Positions 8,818 to 17,422 of a DNA stretch of 64,000 nucleotides are shown one piece after another (positions within the stretch are counted from its first letter, which is position 1; every line of letters starts with the position of its first letter). The stretch is from positions 7,069 to 71,068 of the forward strand of contig BMUD01000013.1 of assembly GCA_014650015.1 (NCBI GenBank), written 5' to 3'. A program made the translations under genes and the position numbers. The DNA is from Streptomyces griseoloalbus. Its GTDB lineage: Bacteria > Actinomycetota > Actinomycetes > Streptomycetales > Streptomycetaceae. A model generated the notes under the pieces. That model saw only the letters and a list, made by a program, of their open reading frames with translations, ran no database searches and was not told where the DNA came from.

Positions 8818-9837
8818 TCAGGGGGTGAGGCCCTTGCCCCGCAGCCACGCCAGCGGGTCGATGCCGGAGGCGGAGCCACCGGCATGGACCTCCAGGTGGA
8901 GGTGGGCCCCGGTGGAGTTGCCGGTGGAGCCGACGCGGCCGATCACATCACCGGTGTTGACCTTCTGGCCGACGCTGACGCTGATGGACGACTGGTGGGC
9001 GTACCAGATCTCGGTGCCGTCCTCGAGCGTCAGCACGGTCTTGTAGCCGTAGGAGCCGTCGTAGCCGGCGGAGGTGATCGTGCCGGTGTGCACCGCCTTG
9101 ATCAGCGTGCCCGTGGGGGCGGCGAAGTCGAGGCCGGTGTGGTAGCCGGAGGACCAGTAGGCGCCGGCCTGCCCGAAGGTGGAGCTGAGGGTGTACGAGG
9201 AGGTCGGCAGCGCGTACTGCTTGGCCAGCTTGGCGAGGCGCTCGGCCTCGGCCTTCTTCCTGGCCTCCTCCTCCGCCTTCTCCTTGGCGGCGGCGGCCTT
9301 GGCCTTTGCCTCCTTCTCCGCCTTGGCGGCGGCCTCGGCGGCAGCCTTCTCGGCGGCGGCGACGGCCTCGGCCTCCGCCTTGCTCTCGGCCTGGTCCTGC
9401 TGCTGCTCGACCTGGGCCATGATCCGGGCGCGCAGCGCCTCACCGGCGCCGGCGGCGCCCTGCTCGGTGTCGGCGGTGCTCCTGGCGAGGTCGCTGAGGG
9501 GAGTCGCCGAACCCTCGGGCGTCTCCTGGTCGGAGATGAGGGAGCCCACGTTGGGAAGGTCGGGCATGGAGATCGAGACCGGCGGCTTGCCGGTCTGGGC
9601 ACTGGCCATGCCGCCCGCTCCGACCGCCGCTATGACGCCGACGCCCAAAACGGTGGAGCTGCGGGCGAGACCGCCGCCGCGCTGCTTGCTGACGCGGTGC
9701 CGGCCACGTACCGGGCGGACGGACTCCGCGGTGGGGTTCCACTCCTCGAAGGGGCCCTCGTCGGTGCGGATGCTGCCGTAGGCGAAGGTGTCGCTCGGCT
9801 GGTACGGGGCCTCGGGGGCAGGCCGGTTCGACGCCAC
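8818..9837 (-). CDS. Secreted M23 peptidase with coiled-coil linker
   Basis: 339 aa. Order: basic N-terminal segment, one hydrophobic segment (A-R-S-S-T-V-L-G-V-G-V-I-A-A-V-G-A-G-G, about residues 58-78) acting as signal peptide or anchor, a long A/E/K-rich coiled coil (about 140-205), then a LytM/M23 domain. The domain keeps its zinc ligands: H-T-G-L-D (H-x(3)-D) and H-L-H-L-E (H-x-H). Such enzymes cut peptidoglycan cross-links during growth or spore germination. A c-di-AMP riboswitch precedes the gene (9855-10020), so expression probably responds to this second messenger, as known for rpfA and M23 genes in Streptomyces. The start at 9837 lies just after the riboswitch 3' end. Confidence 0.9.
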   Translation of the reverse strand: MASNRPAPEAPYQPSDTFAYGSIRTDEGPFEEWNPTAESVRPVRGRHRVSKQRGGGLARSSTVLGVGVIAAVGAGGMASAQTGKPPVSISMPDLPNVGSLISDQETPEGSATPLSDLARSTADTEQGAAGAGEALRARIMAQVEQQQDQAESKAEAEAVAAAEKAAAEAAAKAEKEAKAKAAAAKEKAEEEARKKAEAERLAKLAKQYALPTSSYTLSSTFGQAGAYWSSGYHTGLDFAAPTGTLIKAVHTGTITSAGYDGSYGYKTVLTLEDGTEIWYAHQSSISVSVGQKVNTGDVIGRVGSTGNSTGAHLHLEVHAGGSASGIDPLAWLRGKGLTP

Positions 9838-9854
9838 GTGGGCGTACTCCTTTC

Positions 9855-10020
9855 CTTCCTTCTCCGCCTACCGGGTTAGCTGACGGGTTCGGAGCAGGAA
9901 GGTCTCCTACGCGCGTATACGAGCCGTGTTTCCACGGCGGTATCCACGCGATTCACCCCATGGTGATGGTTCCCCGGTTCCCTTGCGGGATTCGGCGCGT
10001 GCGCACGGAGCCGACTTCTG
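9855..10020 (-). ncRNA. c-di-AMP riboswitch (ydaO-yuaA type)
   Basis: Read on the minus strand, the leader contains the conserved blocks of the ydaO aptamer: GCCGAATCCCGCAAGGGAAC, then GGGGTGAATCG, then CTCCGAACCCGTCAGCTAAC and CCGGTAGGCGG, ending about 18 nt before the M23 start codon. This class binds two c-di-AMP molecules and in actinomycetes switches off cell-wall hydrolase genes when ligand is high. Ends are approximate. Confidence 0.93.
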
Positions 10021-10093
10021 TGACGGCTGGGACGACCGCGCTGCGTTATCGAACGTTAATAGACGCGAGGGTCGTATTCCAAGCCGTTCCTCT

Positions 10094-10106
10094 TGATCGT
10101 TAACGA
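10094..10106. promoter_or_regulatory. TGATCGTTAACGA element upstream of riboswitch
   Basis: A 13-mer built on the 10-bp palindrome TCGTTAACGA, about 75 nt upstream of the riboswitch. The same 13-mer recurs at 58857-58869, upstream of the Stealth genes. Regulator unknown. Confidence 0.35.
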
Positions 10107-10267
10107 TTTTCGCGGGGACGTAAGCTCCACCGGCAGTCAAAAACGGGCGAGTTGACCCTGCTTCGGGCGCCGACTCGTTTCTGACAGTATGTCAGTTGTT
10201 ATGCGCTGCGGGGTGGACCACTCACGCTGGGTGATGACGCACCGGGGGCGGAGTCGGCGGCGGATCG

Positions 10268-10310
10268 AAAAAAAACCGAAGGCCGGAATCCTTTGGATTC
10301 CGGCCTTCGG
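10268..10310 (-). terminator. Rho-independent terminator of tRNA-fMet
   Basis: A 16-bp perfect stem (10276-10291 with 10295-10310, 3-nt loop) followed on the minus strand by eight T residues (10275 down to 10268). It begins 7 nt after the tRNA 3' end. Confidence 0.95.
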
Positions 10311-10317
10311 CCTTCAG

Positions 10318-10391
10318 TAGCGGGGACAGGATTTGAACCTGCGACCTCTGGGTTATGAGCCCAGCGAGCTACCGAGCTGCTCCACCCCGCG
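10318..10391 (-). tRNA. tRNA-fMet (CAT)
   Basis: Initiator tRNA. The anticodon loop is CTCATAA; the anticodon stem has the three G-C pairs of initiators (CTGGG/CCCAG); positions 1 and 72 do not pair (C/U). The 3' CCA is not encoded. A strong terminator follows. Confidence 0.96.
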
Positions 10392-10456
10392 TCGGTATGA
10401 CACCAGTGTACGCCATGCGCGGGGCCTGCCGCACACCCATGATCACCGGCCCCGTC

Positions 10457-11590
10457 TCACCGGCCGATCAGATGACCGTTCGGCGCCTTGGCCCGGTCCT
10501 CGTGCTCCGGCAGGACCACGACGGTGGCGCCCCCCTCCGCCAGCACCCCGCTGCCGTCGGCGCCCGCCACGAAGGTGTCCGGCTCACGCCAGGCCGTGAC
10601 CACCCTCCGCACCCCCGCGTCCAGGATCAGCCGGGCACAGGGCGCCGGCCGGGACGCGCGGTGGGCACAGGGCTCCAGGCTGGAGTACACGGTGGCGGTC
10701 GCGAGCCGGGAATCCGTGGGGTCGATCTTGGCGAGCGCGGCCTCCTCCGCGTGCACCACGGGGTCGGCGCCCTCCCGGGAGTGGCCGCGTGCCAGCTCCG
10801 TGCCGTCGGCCGCCACCACGACCGCGCCCACGCTGAACGCCGTCCCGGAGGGCGGGCACCGCTCGGCCAGGTCGCAGGCGAGGGCCAGCCAGTGGTGGTC
10901 GGCGGCAGCGGGCAGCGGTCGGGTACCGGGAGCGGTGGGCTCGTAGCGCATCAGGACGACGTCGCCGATCGGGCGGGTCTCGAGGAGCCGCAGCCGGCCG
11001 GCCTGGTAGGCGCCGGGTCCGAAGAGGCGGGGCGCGTCCGGGTCACCGACGAACAGCGGGGCGAGGACGAGCTGGAGTTCGTCCGCGAGGCCCTGGGTGA
11101 GGAGCTGGGTGTGGACCCGGCCGCCCCCCTCGACCATCAGCCGCCGGACCCCGCGCACGGCGTACAGATGCTCCAGCAGCCGCCGCCAGTCGAGCTCGGA
11201 CCCCAGCGCGACGACATCGGCGGCGAGACCGTGGGCGCGGGCCCGCTCGGCGCCCTTGTCGGTCGTGTAGAGCAGCTTCTCACCGCCCGTGTGCCAGAAC
11301 CGCGCCGCCGGATCCAGATCGCCGGAACCGCTGACGGTGACCTTGAGCGGATACTCGGGCCCGCCCCCGGCTACCCGGGCGGCGCGCCGCTCGGGCGAGT
11401 TGACCAGCAGCCGGGGGTTGTCGGCGCGGATCGTGCCGGCGCCGACCAGGATGGCGTCCACGGAGGCCCGCACCTCGTCGACCCGGTCGAAGTCGGCCGG
11501 GCCGGACAGCAGCAGCCGCTCGGGGCCGGTGTCGTCCAGACAGCCGTCGAGGGAGACGGCGGCGGAGAGCAGGACGTACGGGTGGGGCAT
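10457..11590 (-). CDS. RibD-like reductase-deaminase, reversed domain order
   Basis: 377 aa. The N-terminal half (about residues 1-215) is a RibD C-terminal/dihydrofolate-reductase-like domain (S-A-A-V-S-L-D-G, V-G-A-G-T-I-R-A-D-N-P, M-V-E-G-G-G-R-V). The C-terminal half (about 235-370) is a cytidine/deoxycytidylate deaminase domain with zinc ligands H-A-E and P-C-x(9)-C. Canonical RibD/RibG has deaminase first, reductase second. The family acts on pyrimidine intermediates of riboflavin synthesis or related pterin/deazaflavin chemistry; the exact substrate here is not determinable, and no other rib genes are nearby. The start is preceded by GGAG at 7 nt. Confidence 0.8.
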   Translation of the reverse strand: MPHPYVLLSAAVSLDGCLDDTGPERLLLSGPADFDRVDEVRASVDAILVGAGTIRADNPRLLVNSPERRAARVAGGGPEYPLKVTVSGSGDLDPAARFWHTGGEKLLYTTDKGAERARAHGLAADVVALGSELDWRRLLEHLYAVRGVRRLMVEGGGRVHTQLLTQGLADELQLVLAPLFVGDPDAPRLFGPGAYQAGRLRLLETRPIGDVVLMRYEPTAPGTRPLPAAADHHWLALACDLAERCPPSGTAFSVGAVVVAADGTELARGHSREGADPVVHAEEAALAKIDPTDSRLATATVYSSLEPCAHRASRPAPCARLILDAGVRRVVTAWREPDTFVAGADGSGVLAEGGATVVVLPEHEDRAKAPNGHLIGR

Positions 11591-11716
11591 CGGCGTACTC
11601 CGGGTGCGGGACGGCGGCCGGCGGAACCGGCGGTGGGCGGGCCTGTGCGACCCGGGTCCAGTCTGACAACCGCTCCGGCCCGCTCACGTCCCCGCCCACG
11701 CCCGACGCGGTACGGG

Positions 11717-12376
11717 TCAGGGCTCGATCAGACCCACGCGGATGGCGTACCGGGTGAGCTCCAGGCGGTCCTTCAGGCCGAGCTTGGCCAGGAGATTGGC
11801 CCGGTGGCGTTCCACCGTCTTGGGGCTGATCACGAGGAGGCCCGCGATCTGCTGCGAGGTGTGTCCCTCGGCGACGAGCTTGAGGATCTCCTCCTCGCGG
11901 TCGGTGATGGCCTTGGCCGGCAGGGTCCGGCCCTCCCGCGCGAGGTCGAGATAGTTGTGGATGAGGGCGTTGACCGCCCCGGGGTAGAGAAACGGCTCAC
12001 CGCGCATGGTGGCGCGGCAGGCCTCGACGAGGTCGCGGTCGGCGACGGACTTCAGGACGTAGCCCGAGGCCCCGGCGGCGAGGGCCTCGAAGAAGAACTG
12101 CTCGTTGTCGTACATGGTCAGGACGAGGATGCGCGTCTCCGGCAGGGTGCGGGAGAGCTCGCGGGCCGCCTGGAGGCCGGTCAGGCGGGGCATGGCGATG
12201 TCCAGGACGGCCAGGTCGGGCCGGTGTTCACGGGCCTGCTCGAGGGCTTCGGCACCGTCGGCGGCCTCGGCCACGACGGTCAGATCCGGTTCGCCGTCCA
12301 GGATGAGGCGGACCCCCCGGCGGACCAGCGCGTGGTCGTCGGCGAGGAGGATGCGGGTGGGGGCCGGGTCGTTCAT
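11717..12376 (-). CDS. NarL/LuxR-type response regulator
   Basis: 219 aa. The receiver domain has the acidic pair D-D-H near residue 14, phospho-acceptor Asp in L-A-V-L-D-I-A-M-P and the conserved Lys in Y-V-L-K-S. The C-terminal LuxR helix-turn-helix is I-T-D-R-E-E-E-I-L-K-L-V-A-E-G-H-T-S-Q-Q. It lies 27 bp downstream of its partner histidine kinase on the same strand, so the two are one operon. The target genes are unknown. Confidence 0.9.
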   Translation of the reverse strand: MNDPAPTRILLADDHALVRRGVRLILDGEPDLTVVAEAADGAEALEQAREHRPDLAVLDIAMPRLTGLQAARELSRTLPETRILVLTMYDNEQFFFEALAAGASGYVLKSVADRDLVEACRATMRGEPFLYPGAVNALIHNYLDLAREGRTLPAKAITDREEEILKLVAEGHTSQQIAGLLVISPKTVERHRANLLAKLGLKDRLELTRYAIRVGLIEP

Positions 12377-12403
12377 GTCAGCGTTTCCGGTCGGGGGCGT
12401 CGG

Positions 12404-13426
12404 TCACGGGGGCGGAGCATGCGCGGCCGCGGACCCTCGTACGGGAACGAGGGCGTGCGCGGGAAAGCGGACGGGGACGGGAACGGTCAGACGTACGACG
12501 GTGCCTCCACCGGCGCCGGGCTCCACGGTCAGATCGGCGCCGACGAGCAGGGCGCGTTCCCGCATCCCCCGGATACCGGCGCCCTCCGCCTCGCCGCCGA
12601 TGCCCCGGCCGTCGTCCCGCACGCGCAGGGCGACGCCGCCGGACGTGCGGTACAGGGCGAGCTCGGCGCGGCGGGCCCCGGCGTGGCGGACGGTGTTGGT
12701 GAGTGCTTCCTGAGCCACCCGGTAGAGGACCAGCTCGGCCTCCCGGTCCAAGGGGGGCAGGTCCCCCTCGATGCTGTGCTGAACGCTCAGGCCGGACCCG
12801 CCGAACTCGGTGGCGAGGGCCTTCAGCGCGCTGGCCGGCCCGAGCTCGTCCAGGACCCCGGGGCGCAGCCGGCGGGCGATGCGCCGGATCTCCTCCAGGC
12901 CGGCCCGGGTGGCCTCCTGCACCTGGCGCAGCTCCTGCCCCAGCTCGGGCGGCGCGTGGTCGGCGGCACGTTTGAGCTGGAGCAGTACGGCGGTGAGGGA
13001 CTGGCCGACCTCGTCGTGCAGTTCCCGGGCGACCCGGCGGCGTTCGGCCTCCTGCGCCGACAGGGCGCGGGCACTACTGGTGGCCCGCTCGTCCTCCAGC
13101 CGGTCGAGCATGGTGTTGAACGTGGTGATCAGCTCGGCGATCTCGCCCCGCCCCCCGACCGCGGGGCGGTGCCCCGGGCGGAGCAGGTCGGTCGTGGTCA
13201 TGGCACGCGTCAGGCGTTGCAGCGGCGCCAGCCCGACCCGCAGCAGCAGCGCGTTGGCGACCAGCATGGCGGCCAGCCCCACCGCGAGGACCGCGGCCTC
13301 GGTGAGCAGCACCGGGGTGGACACGGTGACCGGCCCCAGCAGCAGGGCCGTGGCCACGATGAGGACGACGGCGTTCAGCAAGAAGATCCGCCAGAACAGA
13401 GGCACCCCGTACCGCCTCCTCACCAT
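12404..13426 (-). CDS. HisKA_3 sensor histidine kinase
   Basis: 340 aa. Two N-terminal transmembrane segments (F-W-R-I-F-L-L-N-A-V-V-L-I-V-A-T-A and L-T-E-A-A-V-L-A-V-G-L-A-A-M-L-V-A) with only a short external loop, a HAMP-like linker, then R-R-V-A-R-E-L-H-D-E-V-G-Q-S-L with the phospho-accepting His, and an HATPase domain (N-box N-T-V-R-H-A, G-box D-D-G-R-G-I). Start at 13426 (ATG-GTG) is chosen because the membrane segment follows directly. Its ribosome-binding site is weak, and the frame is open to 13675. A perfect 8-bp hairpin sits 15 nt upstream. Partner regulator is immediately downstream. Confidence 0.85.
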   Translation of the reverse strand: MVRRRYGVPLFWRIFLLNAVVLIVATALLLGPVTVSTPVLLTEAAVLAVGLAAMLVANALLLRVGLAPLQRLTRAMTTTDLLRPGHRPAVGGRGEIAELITTFNTMLDRLEDERATSSARALSAQEAERRRVARELHDEVGQSLTAVLLQLKRAADHAPPELGQELRQVQEATRAGLEEIRRIARRLRPGVLDELGPASALKALATEFGGSGLSVQHSIEGDLPPLDREAELVLYRVAQEALTNTVRHAGARRAELALYRTSGGVALRVRDDGRGIGGEAEGAGIRGMRERALLVGADLTVEPGAGGGTVVRLTVPVPVRFPAHALVPVRGSAAAHAPPP

Positions 13427-13851
13427 GGGCCGCTCACGGTGGGCTCCCGGTGCGGCGGGAGCCCGACGGCCCGTCTGCCGGGGGCGCGGCTGCGGGCCGT
13501 CACCCTCCAGCCTGGGCGCCGAAGCGGGCCCGGCGCCATCGGTGACAACCCCCATTTCCGTGCCGGGGTCCCCCCTGCCCCGTGGCCCGCGGGTACACAC
13601 CGGCCCCCGGCAGGGATGGGGCCCGCGACCGATGGCCGAACCCGGCGGCGGCGGGCGACGCTGGAGTCCGGTCACCGGGCGGGTGATGACGTCGGCGCAC
13701 GGGCAAACTCCTTTGTACCGGCCCGAGTTCGCGGCAGGCCGACGGTTCGCTCTCGTACTGTCCCGGAGCCACGGAACCGACGCCCGGCGGTGTCCGGAGC
13801 GACGGCCGCCGGTGGTGTCACCGGGCGGCCACCCCCTGGGAAGGAGGAGCC
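13427..13851. other. Divergent spacer with hairpin next to kinase start
   Basis: 425 bp between the sensor kinase and the DUF3040 gene. GGGCTCCC (13441-13448) and GGGAGCCC (13457-13464) form a perfect 8-bp inverted repeat 15 nt upstream of the kinase start, a possible operator or translation-control hairpin. TACTGT at 13756-13761 is a plausible -10 for the rightward gene. No further gene seen. Confidence 0.4.
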
Positions 13852-14142
13852 GTGCCCCAGTCCGACGACGAGCGCCTCGTCGACCTCGCGGCCCGACTCG
13901 AGCACGAGGATCCCCGTTTCACCCGCTCGCTGTCCGCGGGGCGTCCGGCCCGCCCGCGTGAGTACCGGCGCAGGTGCGCCTGGTGGCTGCTGGCCATCGG
14001 GGTGATCATGCTGATCGCGGGCGTGGTCGTCGCCGACGGACTGCTCATCGCGGCGGGGCTGGTCCTCGCCGGAATCGCCGTCCAACTGCTCGACCCCGAC
14101 CACCCGCGCACCGGCGGCCGCCACCGGCCCCCACGGCACTGA
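13852..14142 (+). CDS. DUF3040 small membrane protein
   Basis: 96 aa. The N-terminal cytoplasmic part is typical of DUF3040 (D-D-E-R-L-V-D-L-A-A-R-L-E-H-E-D-P-R-F), followed by two hydrophobic helices (about residues 43-60 and 62-80). These proteins are widespread in actinomycetes and have no known function. GTG at 13852 has an excellent ribosome-binding site (GGAGGAG, 3-5 nt). Confidence 0.85.
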   Translation: MPQSDDERLVDLAARLEHEDPRFTRSLSAGRPARPREYRRRCAWWLLAIGVIMLIAGVVVADGLLIAAGLVLAGIAVQLLDPDHPRTGGRHRPPRH

Positions 14143-14179
14143 CCCCGGCCCGGACCGTGTCCGGACCGGGGTCACCGGT

Positions 14180-14252
14180 AGGCCCTGTGGGACTCGAACC
14201 CACAACCAATGGATTAAAAGTCCACTGCTCTGCCAATTGAGCTAAGGGCCCC
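14180..14252 (-). tRNA. tRNA-Lys (TTT)
   Basis: Full cloverleaf on the minus strand. The anticodon loop is CTTTTAA, the T-arm is GTGGG-TTCGAGT-CCCAC, and the acceptor stem is GGGCCCT/AGGGCCT with a G-U pair at 1-72. The CCA end is not encoded. Confidence 0.96.
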
Positions 14253-14403
14253 TGGCGATGTTGCCTCCCCGAGCATAGCCGGACGTGGCCGGGTCTCCGA
14301 TCGGGTATCGCCGAGGCGGGCCCTCTCGTGTCCCGTGGGAACGCGGAAGGGCCCGCACGACGGGTGTCGTACGGGCCCTTGCGGTCAGCTCGGTGAGGCC
14401 GTG

Positions 14404-16578
14404 TCAGCCGTTGCGCTTCCAGCGCGGCTTGTCCTCGCGGCGGCCGAAGGAGCCGCCACCGCGGTGGTCGTCACGACGGCCGTTCGGGCGGTCGTGGGCG
14501 CCGGTGCGGAAGCCCGGGCGGTCGCCCTGGCGGTCGCGGTTGAAGGGGCGGTCGCTGCCACGGTGTCCGGCGCGGTCGTCCCGGCGGAAGCCACCACGGT
14601 CCCGGTCGCGGTTGAAGCCGCCCCGGTCGTCACGGTCACGGTTGAAGCCACCGCGGTCGTCACGGCGCTCGAAGGGACGCCCACCGCGGTCACCACCGCG
14701 CTCGCCCCGGTCGTCCCGGCGAAAGCCGCCACGGTCCCCGCGGTCGTCCCGACGGAAACCGCCACGGTCGCCGTCACGACGGTCGTCGCGACGGAAGCCG
14801 CCACGGTCGTCACGGCGCTCGAAGGAACGCCCACCACGGTCACCACCACGGTCGCCCCGGTCGTCCCGGCGGAAACCGCCACGGTCGCCGTCACGACGGT
14901 CGTCGCGACGGAAGCCGCCACGGTCGTCACGGCGCTCGAAGGAACGCCCACCACGGTCACCACCGCGCTCGCCCCGGTCGTCCCGGCGGAAACCGCCACG
15001 GTCCCCGCGGTCGTCCCGCCGCTCACGCCGCTCGTACGGCGCCGAGGACTCCGGACGCTCCACGCGCTCGACCCGCTCCCCGTCGCGCGAGGTCGGCTGC
15101 TCCGGCAGCGACACCTCGGTCTCGGCCGACGCGACGGCGACCGCCTCGGCCACCACCGTCTCGAGGTCCTCGCCGCGCTCGCGTGCGACCCGGGCCAGCA
15201 GCCGGTCGGCCTCGTCGCGCAGCTCCGCCGCGCGGCGCTGCGCCCGCTCCAGTTCCTTGGTCAGCTGGGCGACCTCGCGCTCGGCCTGCTGCGCCGCGTT
15301 GCCCGCCGACTCGGCCTGCACCTCGGTCATGGACCGGGCACCGGTGATCTCGGCGACCTCCGGTTCGAAGGCCGTGCCGCCCTGGATGATGTGGCGCGTG
15401 GCGTCGACGCCCGCGTCCTCCATCAGGCGGAAGATCTGCCGCCGCTGGTGCGGCAGGGACAGCGACACGACCGTGCCCGTGCGCCCGGCACGCGCCGTGC
15501 GGCCCGCGCGGTGCAGGTAGTCCTTGTGGTCACCGGCCGGGTCCACGTTCAGCACCAGGTCGATGCCGTCGACGTGGATACCGCGCGCCGCGACGTCCGT
15601 CGCGACCAGGACGTTGACGTACCCGTCCTTGAAGTCCGCCAGCGTCCGGGTCCGGGCGCCCTGCGTCATACCGCCGTGCAGCGCGTCCGCCTTCACACCG
15701 GCGTCCCGCAGCTGCTCGGCGACACGGTCGGCGCCCAGCTGCGTACGGACGAAGATGATGGTGCGGCCCTTGCGGGAGGCGATGGCCGCGGTGACCGGCG
15801 CCTTGTCCTTGGGCTTCACGACGAGGATGTGGTGCGACATGGTCGTCACCGCGCCCTGCGCCGCGTCGACCTCGTGGGTCGCCGGGTCGTTGAGGTACCG
15901 GACGACGAGGGTCTTGATCTCGTTCTCCATGGTCGCGGAGAACAGCATCCGCTGGCCGCCCGCCGGGACCTGGTCGAGCAGTTCGGTGACCTCGGGCAGG
16001 AAGCCCAGGTCGGACATCTGGTCGGCCTCGTCGAGGACGGTGATCTGCACGTTCTCCAGCGAGCAGGCGCCGCGGTTGATGATGTCCCGCAGCCGGCCCG
16101 GGGTGGCGACCAGGATGTCGACGCCGCGTTCCAGGGCGTAGATCTGGTTGCCCATGGACGTACCGCCGCAGACGACCTTCATCTTCAGGCCGAGGACGTC
16201 GCCGTACGGCTGGAGCGCGTCGGCGACCTGCATGGCGAGCTCACGCGTCGGCGTCAGGATGACGGCGCGCGGCTTGTGCTTCTCGGTCCGGCCGCCGGCC
16301 AGCGTGGCCAGGGTCGGCAGACCGAAGGAGAGGGTCTTGCCGGAGCCGGTGCGGCCACGGCCGAGGATGTCCTTGCCGGCCAGGGCGTCCGGGATGGTCG
16401 CGACCTGGATCGGGAAGGGGGTGGTCACGCCGTTCTGCGCGAGCTTGCGCACGACACCCTCGGGCAGACCGAGGTCGGCGAAGGTGATCTCGGGGGCCGC
16501 CACCTCGGTGGTGACGTCGATGTCGGTGTCCTCGGTGTTCTCGGGCACGACGACGTGATCAGTACTGGCGATGGGCAT
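14404..16578 (-). CDS. DEAD-box RNA helicase with long RGG-like tail
   Basis: 724 aa. Helicase core of about residues 30-400: Q-motif region ending T-P-F-P-I-Q, Walker A G-R-T-G-S-G-K-T (about 80), D-E-A-D (about 183), S-A-T, and H-R-A-G-R-T-A-R-A-G-R-T-G. After a coiled-coil-like stretch comes a disordered tail (about 515-724) of repeated R-R-D-D-R-G-G-F, S-F-E-R-R-D-D and F-N-R-D-R-D units, which probably binds RNA or drives condensation. Likely a CsdA/RhlE-like enzyme in RNA remodelling or cold adaptation. ATG at 16578 is the first start consistent with the conserved core; GGAAGG lies 12 nt upstream, a loose spacing. Confidence 0.92.
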   Translation of the reverse strand: MPIASTDHVVVPENTEDTDIDVTTEVAAPEITFADLGLPEGVVRKLAQNGVTTPFPIQVATIPDALAGKDILGRGRTGSGKTLSFGLPTLATLAGGRTEKHKPRAVILTPTRELAMQVADALQPYGDVLGLKMKVVCGGTSMGNQIYALERGVDILVATPGRLRDIINRGACSLENVQITVLDEADQMSDLGFLPEVTELLDQVPAGGQRMLFSATMENEIKTLVVRYLNDPATHEVDAAQGAVTTMSHHILVVKPKDKAPVTAAIASRKGRTIIFVRTQLGADRVAEQLRDAGVKADALHGGMTQGARTRTLADFKDGYVNVLVATDVAARGIHVDGIDLVLNVDPAGDHKDYLHRAGRTARAGRTGTVVSLSLPHQRRQIFRLMEDAGVDATRHIIQGGTAFEPEVAEITGARSMTEVQAESAGNAAQQAEREVAQLTKELERAQRRAAELRDEADRLLARVARERGEDLETVVAEAVAVASAETEVSLPEQPTSRDGERVERVERPESSAPYERRERRDDRGDRGGFRRDDRGERGGDRGGRSFERRDDRGGFRRDDRRDGDRGGFRRDDRGDRGGDRGGRSFERRDDRGGFRRDDRRDGDRGGFRRDDRGDRGGFRRDDRGERGGDRGGRPFERRDDRGGFNRDRDDRGGFNRDRDRGGFRRDDRAGHRGSDRPFNRDRQGDRPGFRTGAHDRPNGRRDDHRGGGSFGRREDKPRWKRNG
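14671..15003. repeat. Internal 117/150-bp direct repeats in helicase tail
   Basis: Near-identical blocks start at 14671, 14821 and 14938, giving periods of 150 and 117 bp. Both are multiples of three, so the repeats expand the tail in whole 39- or 50-residue units encoding R-G-G-F and D-D-R modules. Copy number probably varies between strains. Confidence 0.85.
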
Positions 16579-16876
16579 ACGAATGCGAAACCTTCCGGAG
16601 TCTCTTCGGCACGCGCCCGTCAACTCCGTGATTCGCGATTCGCAATATGACCGCCTCAATGCGGTCCACCACGGCAAGGGGAGAGTACGCGCCACACGGC
16701 GCGCTCTGCAGTGGCGCCGGGCAAATAGGATCAAACGATCTGCCACCATACGCACCCCGACCCCCCGAAAGCAAACCGAGCCAACGTCCCGGAACAATCC
16801 GCAGGTCAGCGGGGTGAGCCAGGGACGGGCCGGCCGGTTCGGCGGGCGGACACGCGGGTCGGCGAGGGAAAGAACG

Positions 16877-17422
16877 CTAGACCGGCGCCCCCGCTTCCGG
16901 CGCCGGCTCCCGCTGCGCCAACTGCGTCTCGGGCGGCTCGTGCGCCGACGAGGACGGCTCCGCCTGCGTCGGCTCCGGTGCAACCGATGTCTCGGGCGGC
17001 GTCGGGGACGGCTGCGGATCCGGCGTCCGCGAGGGCTCCGGCGGAACGGGCCGGTCGTCAGGGGGCGGCCCGGCCGGCCCCTCTGGCCCGTCATCGGCCG
17101 GCGCGGACCGGCTCGCTCCCGCGGACGGCGTCACCCCCGCCGACTCCGGCTTCCCCGCCCCGCCCTTAGTCCCCTTGCCCTTGTGCCCCTCGCCCTGGCC
17201 GGCGTGACCACGCTCACCGTCGGCCGCCGCGGCCCCGTAGCCGGGCCCACCGCCCGACACCGCCGCACCCCCGTCCGGTGCCTCACCACCCGGCCGCCCC
17301 GAGGAATGCGACGGCCCGGCGCTCCCGCCCGCACCGTCCTCCCCCACACTCACGCAGCCGGCGGCAGCGGCCACGGCCACGAGGGTGGCGGCCAGGCGGA
17401 CAGGTACCAACAAGCGGCGCAC
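16877..17422 (-). CDS. Putative lipoprotein, Pro/Gly/Glu-rich
   Basis: 181 aa. An N-terminal signal (R-R-L-L-V-P-V-R-L-A-A-T-L-V-A-V-A-A) ends in lipobox A-A-A-G-C, so the mature protein is probably lipid-anchored outside the membrane. The rest is low complexity: Gly/Ser-rich, then Pro/Glu/Ser-rich, with no recognisable domain. GTG at 17422 has GGAGG 7 nt upstream. It may be a cell-wall spacer protein, but nothing in the sequence identifies a role. Confidence 0.7.
   Translation of the reverse strand: MRRLLVPVRLAATLVAVAAAAGCVSVGEDGAGGSAGPSHSSGRPGGEAPDGGAAVSGGGPGYGAAAADGERGHAGQGEGHKGKGTKGGAGKPESAGVTPSAGASRSAPADDGPEGPAGPPPDDRPVPPEPSRTPDPQPSPTPPETSVAPEPTQAEPSSSAHEPPETQLAQREPAPEAGAPV

Noticed and set aside
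9907-10140. 77-codon minus-strand frame
   Set aside because: It is the riboswitch sequence read as codons; the conserved blocks are RNA.
10355-14005. Very long plus-strand open frame (over 1200 codons)
   Set aside because: It is antisense to the RibD-like gene and the two-component pair; high GC keeps frames open. Composition is typical of a shadow and it shows no domain.
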